A DNA stretch of 64,000 nt from Phycisphaerae bacterium. Its GTDB lineage: Bacteria; Planctomycetota; Phycisphaerae; UBA1845. Below the pieces are notes generated by a model. That model did not search any database and was not told the origin of the DNA. It was given only the letters and a program-made list of their open reading frames with translations. The stretch spans positions 62,001 through 126,000 of the forward strand of contig JAJDDT010000102.1 in NCBI GenBank assembly GCA_029260165.1. Direction: 5' to 3'. Positions within the stretch are counted from its first letter, which is position 1. Each line of letters starts with the position of its first letter. A program made the translations under genes and the position numbers. Of this stretch, positions 43,259 through 50,953 are shown piece by piece.

Positions 43259-44170
43259 TCATTTCATTTTCTCAGAAGCCTGCTGCATCCGAACGACGCA
43301 GGCCTCGCTGCCAATACCTGATGTTATCAAACGTCTACGCAAATTGTCGGCTTCGCCAAAATCGTCGAATAATACAAACGCTGTCTGTCCGGCACCGGTC
43401 ACGCGAACGTGGGGCGCTCCCGCAGATCGTATCGCCTCGCACATCGATGCCACACGCGGTGCCACCCGAAAGGTGGCTGGTTCCAGGTCGTTGAAACACC
43501 GTTCCGAAACGTCCCGTGCACTGGTCGCCATTTTCAACTCGGAGAATACATCGTCCCCGCGCCGACTGCGGTCCCCGGGCTTCACATTCCCGTAAACCTC
43601 CGGTGTCGATACCGGACAACCAGCCAACACGAGCAATACCCATCCGCTCCAGCGTATCGTGATCGGTGAGACAATCTCTCCACGACCCGATACCTCAGCC
43701 ATCGGCAGATGAAAAAACAACGGAACGTCCGAACCGATTTCCGCCCCCATGTCCGTTAGCTCGCCGTCGTCGCAATGCGTCTGCCAAATCCGATTCAACG
43801 CCGACAACGTGATGGCTGCGTTACCACTGCCCCCACCCATGCCGGCTGCGACGGGTATGTTCTTTTCCAATTCAATCGACGCGGACCATGCTGTCCCGGT
43901 CCGCTCGCGAAGGAGGTTGGCTGCCCTGATGATCAGATTGTTGTCGTCGGTGGGAAGATCGCGTGCATTGCAACGGAGCGTCACGGGACCGGAATCGGTC
44001 CGACGGAACGTTAAGCGATCGCAAAGATCAACGCCGGAAGCAATCGAACGAATCTCGTGAAAACCGTCTTCGCGTTTTCCGAGAATCTGAAGGGCAAGAT
44101 TAATCTTGGCGGGTGAGCGCGCGTGCAACGCCGTTGGGGTGTCGGTAGCCGCCATCGTGGTGTTCATCAT
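43259..44170 (-). CDS. ispE: 4-diphosphocytidyl-2-C-methyl-D-erythritol kinase
   Basis: A roughly 303-residue GHMP kinase of the MEP pathway that phosphorylates CDP-methylerythritol with ATP on the way to isoprenoid precursors. SPAKINLALQILGKREDGFHEI is the IspE opening (split here: SPAKINLALQ then ILGKREDGFHEI). PVAAGMGGGSGNAA is the ATP-binding glycine-rich loop, and VRVTGAGQTAFVLF is the third GHMP motif. Several ATGs are available (44215, 44170, 44167, 44155); 44170 is a compromise, and the family usually begins only a few residues before the PAKINL motif. spoVG follows after 9 bases. Confidence 0.93.
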   Translation of the reverse strand: MMNTTMAATDTPTALHARSPAKINLALQILGKREDGFHEIRSIASGVDLCDRLTFRRTDSGPVTLRCNARDLPTDDNNLIIRAANLLRERTGTAWSASIELEKNIPVAAGMGGGSGNAAITLSALNRIWQTHCDDGELTDMGAEIGSDVPLFFHLPMAEVSGRGEIVSPITIRWSGWVLLVLAGCPVSTPEVYGNVKPGDRSRRGDDVFSELKMATSARDVSERCFNDLEPATFRVAPRVASMCEAIRSAGAPHVRVTGAGQTAFVLFDDFGEADNLRRRLITSGIGSEACVVRMQQASEKMK

Positions 44171-44218
44171 CGGTTGCAAAACTCGTGGCACGTCGCTCGC
44201 CGAACGCGCACCCAATCG

Positions 44219-44416
44219 TCAGCTAATCTCAGTCTGTCTCAACAGGTCGCAGTTGCCGCCTGTTGTGTTGCATATCAAGGGGTCAAACCCACCGCCAACC
44301 GGCGATTTTTCAAGGACGGCAAACCGCGACTTTTGAATATGAACCGTCGCGTCGCCGGTGTCAAGAAACATGGGGGCTGTAACAGGGTCCGCTAAGATGG
44401 TGCACACGCACAACAT
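44219..44416 (-). CDS. possible small ORF ahead of ispE
   Basis: A 65-codon frame on the same strand as ispE that stops just before the ispE start region. The sequence from MFLDTGDATVHIQKSRFAVL onward is balanced in composition and GC-rich at third positions, as in its neighbours, and contains three cysteines near the end. No homologue is recognised. An ATG at 44371 is an inner alternative. It may be a real leader gene or chance. Confidence 0.3.
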   Translation of the reverse strand: MLCVCTILADPVTAPMFLDTGDATVHIQKSRFAVLEKSPVGGGFDPLICNTTGGNCDLLRQTEIS

Positions 44417-44613
44417 TCAGTCGGTGTGCGTGTTGATTCCGGGCATCCATCGGCGTAATCGTTACCGCCTGAACCGAACCGGAAATGTCCGTAACCACCT
44501 GCCCCCAAAAAGGTTACAGCGATCCTGAGAGATCGATCCATTTCGGTATGCGGTTGGCTGTTCCTCTTTTGACGCAGTGCGCCAAAGCGCTGCCTGACGG
44601 AGGGAAGGAAGTT
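44417..44613. other. intergenic region before the Ser/Thr-rich gene
   Basis: No gene seen. TTGATT (44433-44438) and TAATCG (44456-44461), 17 bases apart, are a weak promoter candidate for the gene at 44614; the 5' end of the ispE transcript must also start in or near 44170-44450. Confidence 0.35.
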
Positions 44614-45108
44614 ATGGGTCTACAACCGGTGGAGTCGGTACAGTTCAACAGCGCGAGCAGCATGTCCAACGTGGCTGCGTCCGGGGGCGGTGCGACCGTC
44701 AGCGCGCAGACAGCCACTCAATCCATGACGTCTGTCAGCACGACCTCTACAACAACCGCCCAGTCCGTCGACGCGCGCGTCGGCGAATTTCTGGAATCGT
44801 TCGGTTCGGAGATTCAATCGGACCAACAATTGCGCATGATCATCGGGCTGTTGATCCTGCAGGCGTTGCTCAGCGGTGATCGCAAGGAAGGCGACGTTCA
44901 GGGTGGCGAAATGAATATCGCCGCTATGATGGCTGATATGCTCGCCAACAAACAGGACGCGGGCATTATCTCACAAACCAACATTGTTCAGATTCAACAA
45001 CAATCGTCTCTCGTCGTGACCGACCAGGCTGTTCAGACGCTGGCTGGTGACGGCTCCAGCGTCGGCGGCGAGGACAGCCCCGGGTCGCGTCTTGACGTCA
45101 CCGGCTAA
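44614..45108 (+). CDS. hypothetical Ser/Thr/Ala-rich protein
   Basis: A 164-residue protein not assigned to any family. Residues 10-55 are a low-complexity Ser/Thr/Ala/Gly segment. A predicted helical region follows (RVGEFLESFGSEIQSDQQLR then IIGLLILQALLSGDR), and the end is Gly/Ser/Asp-rich. No signal peptide. The ATG at 44614 is chosen because GGAGGGAAGGAAG stands directly upstream; an open frame from 44485 has no such signal. The helix-loop pattern with a single hydrophobic helix could be a structural or assembly protein, which is a guess. Its stop overlaps the convergent gene's stop by four bases. Confidence 0.65.
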   Translation: MGLQPVESVQFNSASSMSNVAASGGGATVSAQTATQSMTSVSTTSTTTAQSVDARVGEFLESFGSEIQSDQQLRMIIGLLILQALLSGDRKEGDVQGGEMNIAAMMADMLANKQDAGIISQTNIVQIQQQSSLVVTDQAVQTLAGDGSSVGGEDSPGSRLDVTG

Positions 45109-46439
45109 GCGGTACTGACGTTTTTTCCGATTCTTCGCCCCGCGACAACCAGCATCACAATGACCATCGCGATGATCGAACAGGTGCTCGCCGCGGGGAC
45201 GGCTGCGGGTCCAGCCTGACAATCGTCCGCTATTCCGTCGCCGTCGTCGTCGCCACTGCCGCCGGGTGTCACGATGCAATCCGAGCCAGCCACGATCACG
45301 AGATCGTAACCCGTTGAATCGCTGAACACCGGGTCGAAACTGTTGTTGATCCCAAACCCGGCTGACTCGAGGTAGACAAACGACGTGGCATTCGGATCGA
45401 GCGCGACAATGACGACGTTGTCGAGGTAGGCGCCGAGGTCACCGCTGTTGTCGGAAAGCGGGAGTCCGCCATTTCCGGCGACGGTGAAATCGTCGGTAGC
45501 TGTCCCAGCGGATATGGTGGCGGTCGGTGCGCCGTGGGCGGCGTTGAACGTGTTCCCGATTTGTGACAGGTCCACGGCTGGCCAGGTGGTTGTGCCCAAT
45601 CCCTGGCCTGTGAGAACTGGAAACGCGCCGTCGGGATTTCGGGTGACGAGCCAACCCTGGAATTGGCCCAGGTATTGAAGCGTGCCGGGAAACGGCGAGG
45701 TTGGGCTTCCGGCGATGGCGGAGTCCTGCCAGAGTTCGTAGCCCAGGTTTTCGATGCGGAAAACGCCTTGAAGTGAGCCTGTGCCGGTGAAAGCGGTGAG
45801 CGAACCGGTTCGGGAGTCGATACTGCCGTTGATCGGCGCGCCGGGGGTTCCGTTGGTGGACGTGCCTGCGAGGACGTTGACGGTGACGGCGATTTCCGGT
45901 CCGAAGCCGTTGGCGCCCTCACTGGTTCCGGTCATGTCAGCCGATTCCAGGGTGATCGTGTTGCTCGCGAAGTTGGGCGTCAGGTCGATGAGGCTTGATG
46001 TTCCCGGGAGGGTGACGACGGAGCCGCCATCAACGGGGATCAGACTTCGCGATCCGTTGGCATCGTTGCCGTCGAGATCGAGCAGTGGTCCACCGAGGAA
46101 GTCGATGCCCATGATGGGGAGGATGACGTTGGGGCCTGCGGCGACGCTTCCTCTGCGGAAGGTGAAGCTGAGAGAACCGAATTGGTTCGGATCGAAGAAG
46201 GGTGTTCCGGTTCCTGCGTAGGCGACGGGCGGTCCGACGTCGGAGGTGCCTGTCAATCGATCCCCGTCGGCGAAGGTTCCCGGTGCGACGGACGGTCCGG
46301 GGTCCGGGAAGATGACGCGGGGCGTACCGGGCGCGAGCGTGTTGTCCACGCCGGTGACGAGGTTGAAGGTTTCGGCTGACAGTGGTGCCGAGAGAACGAA
46401 GAGCGCGAGCGCACTGAATGATGTTTTACGGGAATTCAT
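45105..46439 (-). CDS. secreted protein with C-terminal sorting-type tail
   Basis: A 444-residue exported protein. MNSRKTSFSALALFVLSAPL then SAE form a signal peptide cleaved after residue 22. The mature region is Gly/Thr/Asn/Asp-rich and beta-prone, typical of planctomycete surface proteins. The end is a tripartite tail: a Cys/Asp-rich DDDGDGIADDC hinge, VPAASTCSIIAM, a hydrophobic helix, and the basic RRIGKN. That resembles PEP-CTERM/IPTL-CTERM-type signals read by exosortase-like enzymes, in a variant form. The ATG at 46439 has AGGA seven bases upstream; the reading frame remains open to 47381 but the extension looks non-coding. Function of the body is unknown; cell-surface or matrix is inference. 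Confidence 0.75.
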   Translation of the reverse strand: MNSRKTSFSALALFVLSAPLSAETFNLVTGVDNTLAPGTPRVIFPDPGPSVAPGTFADGDRLTGTSDVGPPVAYAGTGTPFFDPNQFGSLSFTFRRGSVAAGPNVILPIMGIDFLGGPLLDLDGNDANGSRSLIPVDGGSVVTLPGTSSLIDLTPNFASNTITLESADMTGTSEGANGFGPEIAVTVNVLAGTSTNGTPGAPINGSIDSRTGSLTAFTGTGSLQGVFRIENLGYELWQDSAIAGSPTSPFPGTLQYLGQFQGWLVTRNPDGAFPVLTGQGLGTTTWPAVDLSQIGNTFNAAHGAPTATISAGTATDDFTVAGNGGLPLSDNSGDLGAYLDNVVIVALDPNATSFVYLESAGFGINNSFDPVFSDSTGYDLVIVAGSDCIVTPGGSGDDDGDGIADDCQAGPAAVPAASTCSIIAMVIVMLVVAGRRIGKNVSTA

Positions 46440-46467
46440 AATGGTTCCTGATCTTTCAAGAGTGTTA

Positions 46468-46483
46468 CGCGCCGCGTGGCGCG
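46468..46483 (-). repeat. GC-rich hairpin in the leader of the surface-protein gene
   Basis: CGCGCC-GCGT-GGCGCG, a perfect 6-bp stem and tetraloop, 29-44 bases upstream of the ATG at 46439. No T-run follows, so it is not a typical terminator; it may lie in the leader. Confidence 0.4.
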
Positions 46484-46549
46484 CGATGCCAAACTGATCA
46501 TGTCCGTTTTGGTTAAAAACGCTGGATAACGGTGATGCTGGTGGACGGA

Positions 46550-47038
46550 TCAGCGTGGCGGGGCGCGGGGTGTCTTGACGACGAAGGCTGCTTCGAGGGC
46601 GGGGGGATGGGTGGACCATTGCCCCATGCGATAGAGGCACGGTGTTGGGAATCGCGTGCCGATTCGTGTGGCTGCCAACGCGTAGACGGCGCGAATGAGC
46701 CTCTCGCGGATTCGGCGTTGGGTGACGAGTGCGGCGGTCAGGATGGCTGGTAACGTCCACGGGTTGATGTCTGTGGTGATATCGACGGTGCGTTCGATGA
46801 CGCCGGTGTGCATGAGTGCGACGATCAGAAGGCCTGCCAACAGTGCCCGCGGGTTGGTGCTGAAACGCAGAGCGGGAAGGTCGATGACCTTGAGGGTCAG
46901 AAAGACAATCGTGGCTGCCAGGGCGAGTCGTCGCTCGAAGGCGGACGCGGCTGACAACGAGCGCACGAACCAGAACGCGTGTGACGTCAGAAGGGTAAGC
47001 CACGCGAGGCGGATCAGGATGTTCGTTGGCCGATTCAT
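46550..47038 (-). CDS. small membrane protein, hypothetical
   Basis: A 162-residue protein with about four predicted helices (LIRLAWLTLLTSHAFWFV, LALAATIVFLTLKVIDL, ALLAGLLIVALMHTGV, LPAILTAALVTQRRI) and a polar C-terminus. ATG at 47038 is the first plausible start; the frame is open further upstream through non-coding-looking sequence. No family recognised. It precedes the surface-protein gene by 110 bases on the same strand, with a GC-rich hairpin at 46468-46483 in between. Confidence 0.6.
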   Translation of the reverse strand: MNRPTNILIRLAWLTLLTSHAFWFVRSLSAASAFERRLALAATIVFLTLKVIDLPALRFSTNPRALLAGLLIVALMHTGVIERTVDITTDINPWTLPAILTAALVTQRRIRERLIRAVYALAATRIGTRFPTPCLYRMGQWSTHPPALEAAFVVKTPRAPPR

Positions 47039-47310
47039 ACGGTTGCAAACCTTGCGACAGAGTGCCACGACTCCGCCAGTGTATGTCAAACCAGGTAATT
47101 TGGCCAGTGCTCTGCCAGACGTCAGGCGATGGGTAGCCACCCCTTTTTTGGAGGCGGGGGTTGGGTGGAGTGAGTCGCGGGTGAAGACGACTGCGTTTCG
47201 GCTTGTCCTGCCGGACTGGTCGCGGCCCCATTTGCCCCGTTTGTGTCGGGATGCTCCACTGTCTACAATTCCACGCAATCCACAAACCCCGAGCGGAAAG
47301 GATCTCCCCG

Positions 47311-47724
47311 ATGCTGCAAAAAATGTTCGACCTGCAAGCGGAGCTGAATGAGCGAATCGGCAGGGACACCCGATCGCTCAAGGCTGACTTTGATCCACAA
47401 AAAGCCGGCGAATGGCTTAACGATTACATCATGGCTGCGGGCAATGAGCTGGAGGAACTCCGCGACTGCACCTATTGGAAACACTGGTGTGCGGAAGCGA
47501 AGGCCGGCGAGAGATTCAAACTGTTCGACCTCCAAAACGCACGCGTGGAGGTCATCGACCTGCTTTTTTTCTGGATAAGCCTCGCCCAGTGTGTCGGGCT
47601 TGACGCCGAAGACATCTTCAACCTGTATCAGCAGAAACTCAGGATCAACCATGCCCGCCAGGACAACAAATACGGCATGAGCGACAAAGACGAGTCCGAC
47701 AACAAGTCAATCACGATTGACTGA
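47311..47724 (+). CDS. dimeric dUTP diphosphatase (dUTPase_2/MazG-like)
   Basis: A 137-residue all-helical enzyme that hydrolyses dUTP to dUMP and pyrophosphate, keeping uracil out of DNA. Metal-binding glutamates are seen in NELEELRDCTYWKHWC (ExxE) and in NARVEVIDLLFFWISLAQ (ExxD). KHWC with a following Trp/Phe-rich helix fits the dimeric dUTPase of kinetoplastid and Campylobacter type, not the trimeric Dut. The ATG at 47311 has GGAAAGGA nearby; the longer frame from 47203 lacks family similarity. A dUTP/dCTP pyrophosphatase role is alternative. Confidence 0.8.
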   Translation: MLQKMFDLQAELNERIGRDTRSLKADFDPQKAGEWLNDYIMAAGNELEELRDCTYWKHWCAEAKAGERFKLFDLQNARVEVIDLLFFWISLAQCVGLDAEDIFNLYQQKLRINHARQDNKYGMSDKDESDNKSITID

Positions 47725-47848
47725 CCCTGTCCGGTTTTTCGCGACAAACCCCATGATGCGTCCCCCGCTCCGGGTCCGCTCCACCGTTATAAACAACATC
47801 CGCCTCTATACTGGCCTCCCTCCCGCCGAAAGGTACAATATCGTTATC

Positions 47849-48328
47849 GTGCCATTCACACCCGAAACATCTCTGTCTCACTGCCCCCGCTGCGGCAAGG
47901 CGGTCAAAACCGAAGCACGATTCTGCGCAATGTGTGGCCTGTCCCTCGCGCCCGGACACAACAACACCCACGCACCGGGAACCATCCCGCACCCCAATGC
48001 GTCGCCAACTCCGGAAGACCACGCACCCGTCACCGAAGCCGCCAACCTCTTTTATCGGACTGAATCCGCATGGGGAGGCAAACGCCTCCTCGGGACCGAG
48101 AACATCGGCGTTGTTCTAATCAACACGGGATACCCGCTCCGAAACGTTATCTTCCGGGTGCAGGGGTTCGATGATAAAGGTAACGAATTGTTCAGCGTCA
48201 ATCACGAGGTCAAACATCTCGAACAGGACAGACCCGCGACCGTCGAAGTCGCGTCATACGACATCCCGTCGGCCCCCGCCGACATCAGGGTATCGCTTAT
48301 GTCCGCCGAATTCGCGTCGATCGACTAA
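47849..48328 (+). CDS. zinc-ribbon protein of unknown function
   Basis: A protein of about 159 residues starting with a double-CXXC zinc ribbon (CPRCGKAVKTEARFCAMCG), then a Pro/His-rich linker and a C-terminal beta-rich domain (GVVLINTGYPLRNVIFRVQG to DIRVSLMSAEF) that resembles an Ig-like fold. The start is uncertain: GTG at 47849 is chosen because sequence upstream looks non-coding, but TTG at 47717 and ATG at 47753 keep the frame. Position between dUTPase and the SPFH gene suggests one operon. Confidence 0.6.
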   Translation: MPFTPETSLSHCPRCGKAVKTEARFCAMCGLSLAPGHNNTHAPGTIPHPNASPTPEDHAPVTEAANLFYRTESAWGGKRLLGTENIGVVLINTGYPLRNVIFRVQGFDDKGNELFSVNHEVKHLEQDRPATVEVASYDIPSAPADIRVSLMSAEFASID

Positions 48329-48364
48329 CAACCCGCCAACCGGCGGACGAAAGGAGTGCTCCCC

Positions 48365-49315
48365 ATGTCACCAGCAGCAATCGCAGCCATTTGTATCGTC
48401 GGTTTCTTCTTCCTGATCGTCGTTTTCACGGGACTGTTCACCGTTAAGCAACAAACCCGCGCCATCGTCGAACGACTCGGAAAGTTCCTCAAAATCTGCG
48501 GCCCGGGCCTGCACTTCAAAATCCCGCTCATCGACACCATCTCCGGGCGAGTCACCCACCGCGTTCGCGAACTCGAAATCAACGTCGAATCCAAAACCTC
48601 CGACGACGTCTTCGTCGACCTCCTCATCGCAGTACAATTCTACATCGCCGAGGACAACGACGCCGTCAACCTCGCCTTCTACAAACTCTCCAACCCCGAA
48701 CAACAGATCAGCTCCTACGTCTTCGACACCGTTCGCGCACTCGTCCCCGAGATGCCCGTCGACAACGTCTTCTCCGAAAAAGACAAGATCGCCCACGCCG
48801 TCAAGGAACGACTCCAGGACATCATGGAGGAATTTGGCTACACGATTCTCCAGTCGCTGGTCAACGACATCCAACCCGATTCAAAAGTCAAGGAAGCCAT
48901 GAACCATGTGAACGCGACAGCCCGACTCAGGGAAGCCGCCCGCAACGAAGCGGAAGCCAAGAAAATCCGCACCATCGCAGAAGCCGAGGCGGAAGCCCGC
49001 GCCAAGGAACTCCAGGGCGTCGGCATCGCCCGACAACGTCTCGCCATCGCCAACGGACTCAAGGACTCCGTCTCCGCCTGCTCCGAAGCAGGCATCAGCC
49101 CCGAGGAAGCGACCAAGATGGTCCTGCTCACCCAACACTACGACACCGTCACCGCCGTCGGAGCAAGCAGCAAAGCCACCGTCATGATGCTCCCCTACGC
49201 ACCCGACGGAATGTCCCAGGTCGGCGACCAGATCATGCAAGCCCTCATCGCCACCCACGAATCCGACGCACCACTACCGACCCCACCCAAACCAGCCCAC
49301 ACCCACCAGGCGTAG
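48365..49315 (+). CDS. SPFH/stomatin-like membrane protein
   Basis: A 316-residue protein with an N-terminal helix (IAAICIVGFFFLIVVFTGLF) and a Band-7/SPFH domain (RAIVERLGKFLKICGPGLHF, then IDTISGRVTHRVRELEINVE). A long coiled coil follows (ATARLREAARNEAEAKKIR and the AEAEAEARAKELQG repeat), typical of HflK/flotillin/stomatin relatives that form membrane rings and help control proteases and membrane order. AAGGAG eight bases before the ATG at 48365 decides the start over a GTG at 48356. No NfeD or protease gene sits beside it. Confidence 0.9.
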   Translation: MSPAAIAAICIVGFFFLIVVFTGLFTVKQQTRAIVERLGKFLKICGPGLHFKIPLIDTISGRVTHRVRELEINVESKTSDDVFVDLLIAVQFYIAEDNDAVNLAFYKLSNPEQQISSYVFDTVRALVPEMPVDNVFSEKDKIAHAVKERLQDIMEEFGYTILQSLVNDIQPDSKVKEAMNHVNATARLREAARNEAEAKKIRTIAEAEAEARAKELQGVGIARQRLAIANGLKDSVSACSEAGISPEEATKMVLLTQHYDTVTAVGASSKATVMMLPYAPDGMSQVGDQIMQALIATHESDAPLPTPPKPAHTHQA

Positions 49316-49329
49316 CACCGAATCTCAAC

Positions 49330-49354
49330 GGGGCGAGTCAGTCCGACTCGCCCC
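49330..49354. repeat. perfect 10-bp hairpin after the SPFH gene
   Basis: GGGGCGAGTC and GACTCGCCCC around a five-base loop, 14 bases after the SPFH stop. There is no T-run, so it may act as an mRNA 3' stabiliser or be a dispersed repeat rather than a terminator. Confidence 0.7.
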
Positions 49355-49361
49355 AGGGTAG

Positions 49362-49381
49362 GGCAGGTGCTCGCACCTGCC
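49362..49381. repeat. dispersed palindromic repeat, copy 3
   Basis: GGCAGGTGC-TC-GCACCTGCC preceded by GGTAG, eight bases after the preceding hairpin. Confidence 0.85.
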
Positions 49382-49455
49382 GTTACTATTTGCTCCGCGC
49401 GGTACGCCCCAAAGTGCACCACAAGATTCCAGAGCGCCTTCAAATCAAATGTAGC

Positions 49456-49474
49456 GTCACCCCTTGTGGGTGAC
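49456..49474. repeat. short hairpin
   Basis: GTCACCC and GGGTGAC around CTTGT, a perfect 7-bp stem inside the SPFH-49641 gap. Confidence 0.6.
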
Positions 49475-49527
49475 GGGAAAACCAGGCGATGTTCGCAAGC
49501 CAAAGACGCCAAGCATGTGGGCGGTAG

Positions 49528-49547
49528 GGCATGTGCTCGCACCTGCC
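49528..49547. repeat. dispersed palindromic repeat, copy 4 (one mismatch)
   Basis: GGCATGTGC-TC-GCACCTGCC preceded by GGTAG; the left arm differs at one base from the other copies. Confidence 0.8.
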
Positions 49548-49640
49548 TTTCGTCAATGAAGCAGAAGGGGCATTGACGGCGCGGGGCGCGACAGCCCCGC
49601 CCACTCCATGCGTTCCCGGATGCCTTCGTACAAGGCGCAG

Positions 49641-50270
49641 CTAATCAGGCCAGTACTGCTTGTCGACGACACGATCGTCTTTGAATTCGATGATGATAAA
49701 CTCCGCATTGTAACCGCCATGATTCGGATCAAGGACCATCCCCAGGCGATCGGGCGATCGTACGGAAATTGTCGGCCGCCCGTCAGAAGCTCGGTTCGGA
49801 AAGTATCGGTCCATCTGACCAATCACCTGTTTTTGCGTCATTCCGTTGCGAACGCGTTTGAACAGAATGTGGTAGGGACCGGCAGGCGACAACGAGACGA
49901 ATGGCAGGACCAACAGCATGATTGTGAGGGCGGCGAACAAGACCAACACCAAACGGCTTCTCGTCCATAACCAAACCGGCAGGACAACAATCGCGGCGAT
50001 CAACTCAACGGACAAGACATAATTGAGGTGTCCTGTCACAGGCGCGATGTAGTCAAGAAGAAGAGTGCCACCGACCAAGACAATCATGACCGAGCACGCG
50101 ACGAAAATACCCAGAAACCGCCAAACCGATCGTCGCGGCAACCGTCTCAGGTCAACGGGCTCACCACACTCGGGGCACCGCCCCTCTTGTGACAATCCCC
50201 GAACGTTGTAGCCGCATTTCCAGCATGGATGGTCGCGGTTGATCATTGCGGTGGACTCATTGCTCGTCAT
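49641..50270 (-). CDS. zinc-ribbon membrane protein
   Basis: A 209-residue protein that starts with a zinc ribbon (CWKCGYNVRGLSQEGRCPECG), of the CGYxLRGL type often found in planctomycete membrane proteins. Three to four helices follow (FLGIFVACSVMIVLVGGTLL onwards), and a C-terminal soluble part (NGMTQKQVIGQMDRYF, FIIIEFKDDRVVDKQYW) that looks like the small SmpA/BLIP-type fold seen in other exported proteins. No specific function is known. It stands alone, facing a repeat-rich gap. Confidence 0.7.
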   Translation of the reverse strand: MTSNESTAMINRDHPCWKCGYNVRGLSQEGRCPECGEPVDLRRLPRRSVWRFLGIFVACSVMIVLVGGTLLLDYIAPVTGHLNYVLSVELIAAIVVLPVWLWTRSRLVLVLFAALTIMLLVLPFVSLSPAGPYHILFKRVRNGMTQKQVIGQMDRYFPNRASDGRPTISVRSPDRLGMVLDPNHGGYNAEFIIIEFKDDRVVDKQYWPD

Positions 50271-50387
50271 AGCTCAAGCTCGGATCGTACCCCAGCGAAT
50301 CGCTCGACTCAAGCAAGAGTAGCCTGTGTCCTCGTGAACAATACCCACTTGCCCACTCCATGTGGACATCGTAGTGCACGGCGGCAG

Positions 50388-50401
50388 GGCAGGTGCTCGC
50401 A
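50388..50401. repeat. truncated copy of the dispersed palindrome
   Basis: GGCAGGTGC-TC-GCA, then it diverges: the complete left arm and centre but only three bases of the right arm, in the gap before the DksA-like gene. Confidence 0.5.
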
Positions 50402-50510
50402 ATCAAGCGACGCGGGATGTACAATCGGACGCCGGGTGTGGAGTCCATTGGATGTGCGGAGTCCGCAGCGCGGTGTTCGCCGAAGGGTTCATCACCAACA
50501 GGGTACAAAA

Positions 50511-50849
50511 ATGACCGAAGAGGAACTCGCTGAATTCCAGAAACTCCTGGCAGAACAAAGGGCGGAATATCAGGAAACACTCCGCGGCTCGCTCGAGTCA
50601 GCCAGGGGCATGGAGCTGGACCAGCAACGCGTAGGCCGACTGTCCCGAATGGACGCCATGCAATCCCAGTCCATCGTCCAGGCCGCCAATCGACGAATCA
50701 AAAAAGAGATGCAGCAAATCGAAGCCGCCCTCGAACGGATGCAGAACGGCACCTACGGCACCTGCCAATCCTGTGGCCACGAAATCTCCCTCCTAAGACT
50801 CCAGGCCATCCCCGCCACCCCCGACTGCATCCGCTGCGCAAGCCAATAA
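50511..50849 (+). CDS. DksA/TraR-type zinc-finger protein
   Basis: A 112-residue protein with an N-terminal coiled coil (EEELAEFQKLLAEQRAEYQE to QQIEAALERMQNGTYG) and a C-terminal zinc finger CQSCG ... CIRC with the DksA-type spacing. DksA-like proteins bind RNA polymerase in the secondary channel and tune initiation with ppGpp. The coiled-coil tip (the acidic pair in E. coli DksA) is not clearly conserved: here it reads RMDAMQ. The ATG at 50511 has AGGG seven bases upstream; a longer upstream open frame is not coding-like. Confidence 0.8.
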   Translation: MTEEELAEFQKLLAEQRAEYQETLRGSLESARGMELDQQRVGRLSRMDAMQSQSIVQAANRRIKKEMQQIEAALERMQNGTYGTCQSCGHEISLLRLQAIPATPDCIRCASQ

Positions 50850-50953
50850 GCGTGAACAACCTCGCACAAGAAGTGCTCGCAACCATTCACGCCGTTCGCT
50901 GTCGATTGTGCGCATATCCAGTGTTCATGCGGGCCGATACGACAGACTGCCAA

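Larger units (their letters stand above)
49316..49640. other. intergenic region packed with short inverted repeats
   Basis: No gene seen. Four perfect or near-perfect hairpins lie within 300 bases: 49330-49354 (10-bp GGGGCGAGTC with GACTCGCCCC), 49362-49381 and 49528-49547 (the GGCAGGTGC palindrome family), and 49456-49474 (GTCACCC with GGGTGAC). A G/C-rich pair (GGGGC with GCCCC) lies near 49580-49598. Confidence 0.7.

Noticed and set aside
46440-47381. N-terminal extension of the surface protein at 45105
   Set aside because: The frame stays open to 47381, but the extension is Arg/His/Pro/Ser-rich, overlaps another plausible gene and lies before a clean signal peptide that follows the ATG at 46439.
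49330-49354. Rho-independent terminator after the SPFH gene
   Set aside because: The stem is perfect, but no T-run follows, so I list it as a repeat/hairpin only.
4404-50401. CRISPR array or phase-variable inverted sites from the repeated palindromes
   Set aside because: Copies are solitary and kilobases apart, without regular spacers, and no cas or recombinase gene is present.
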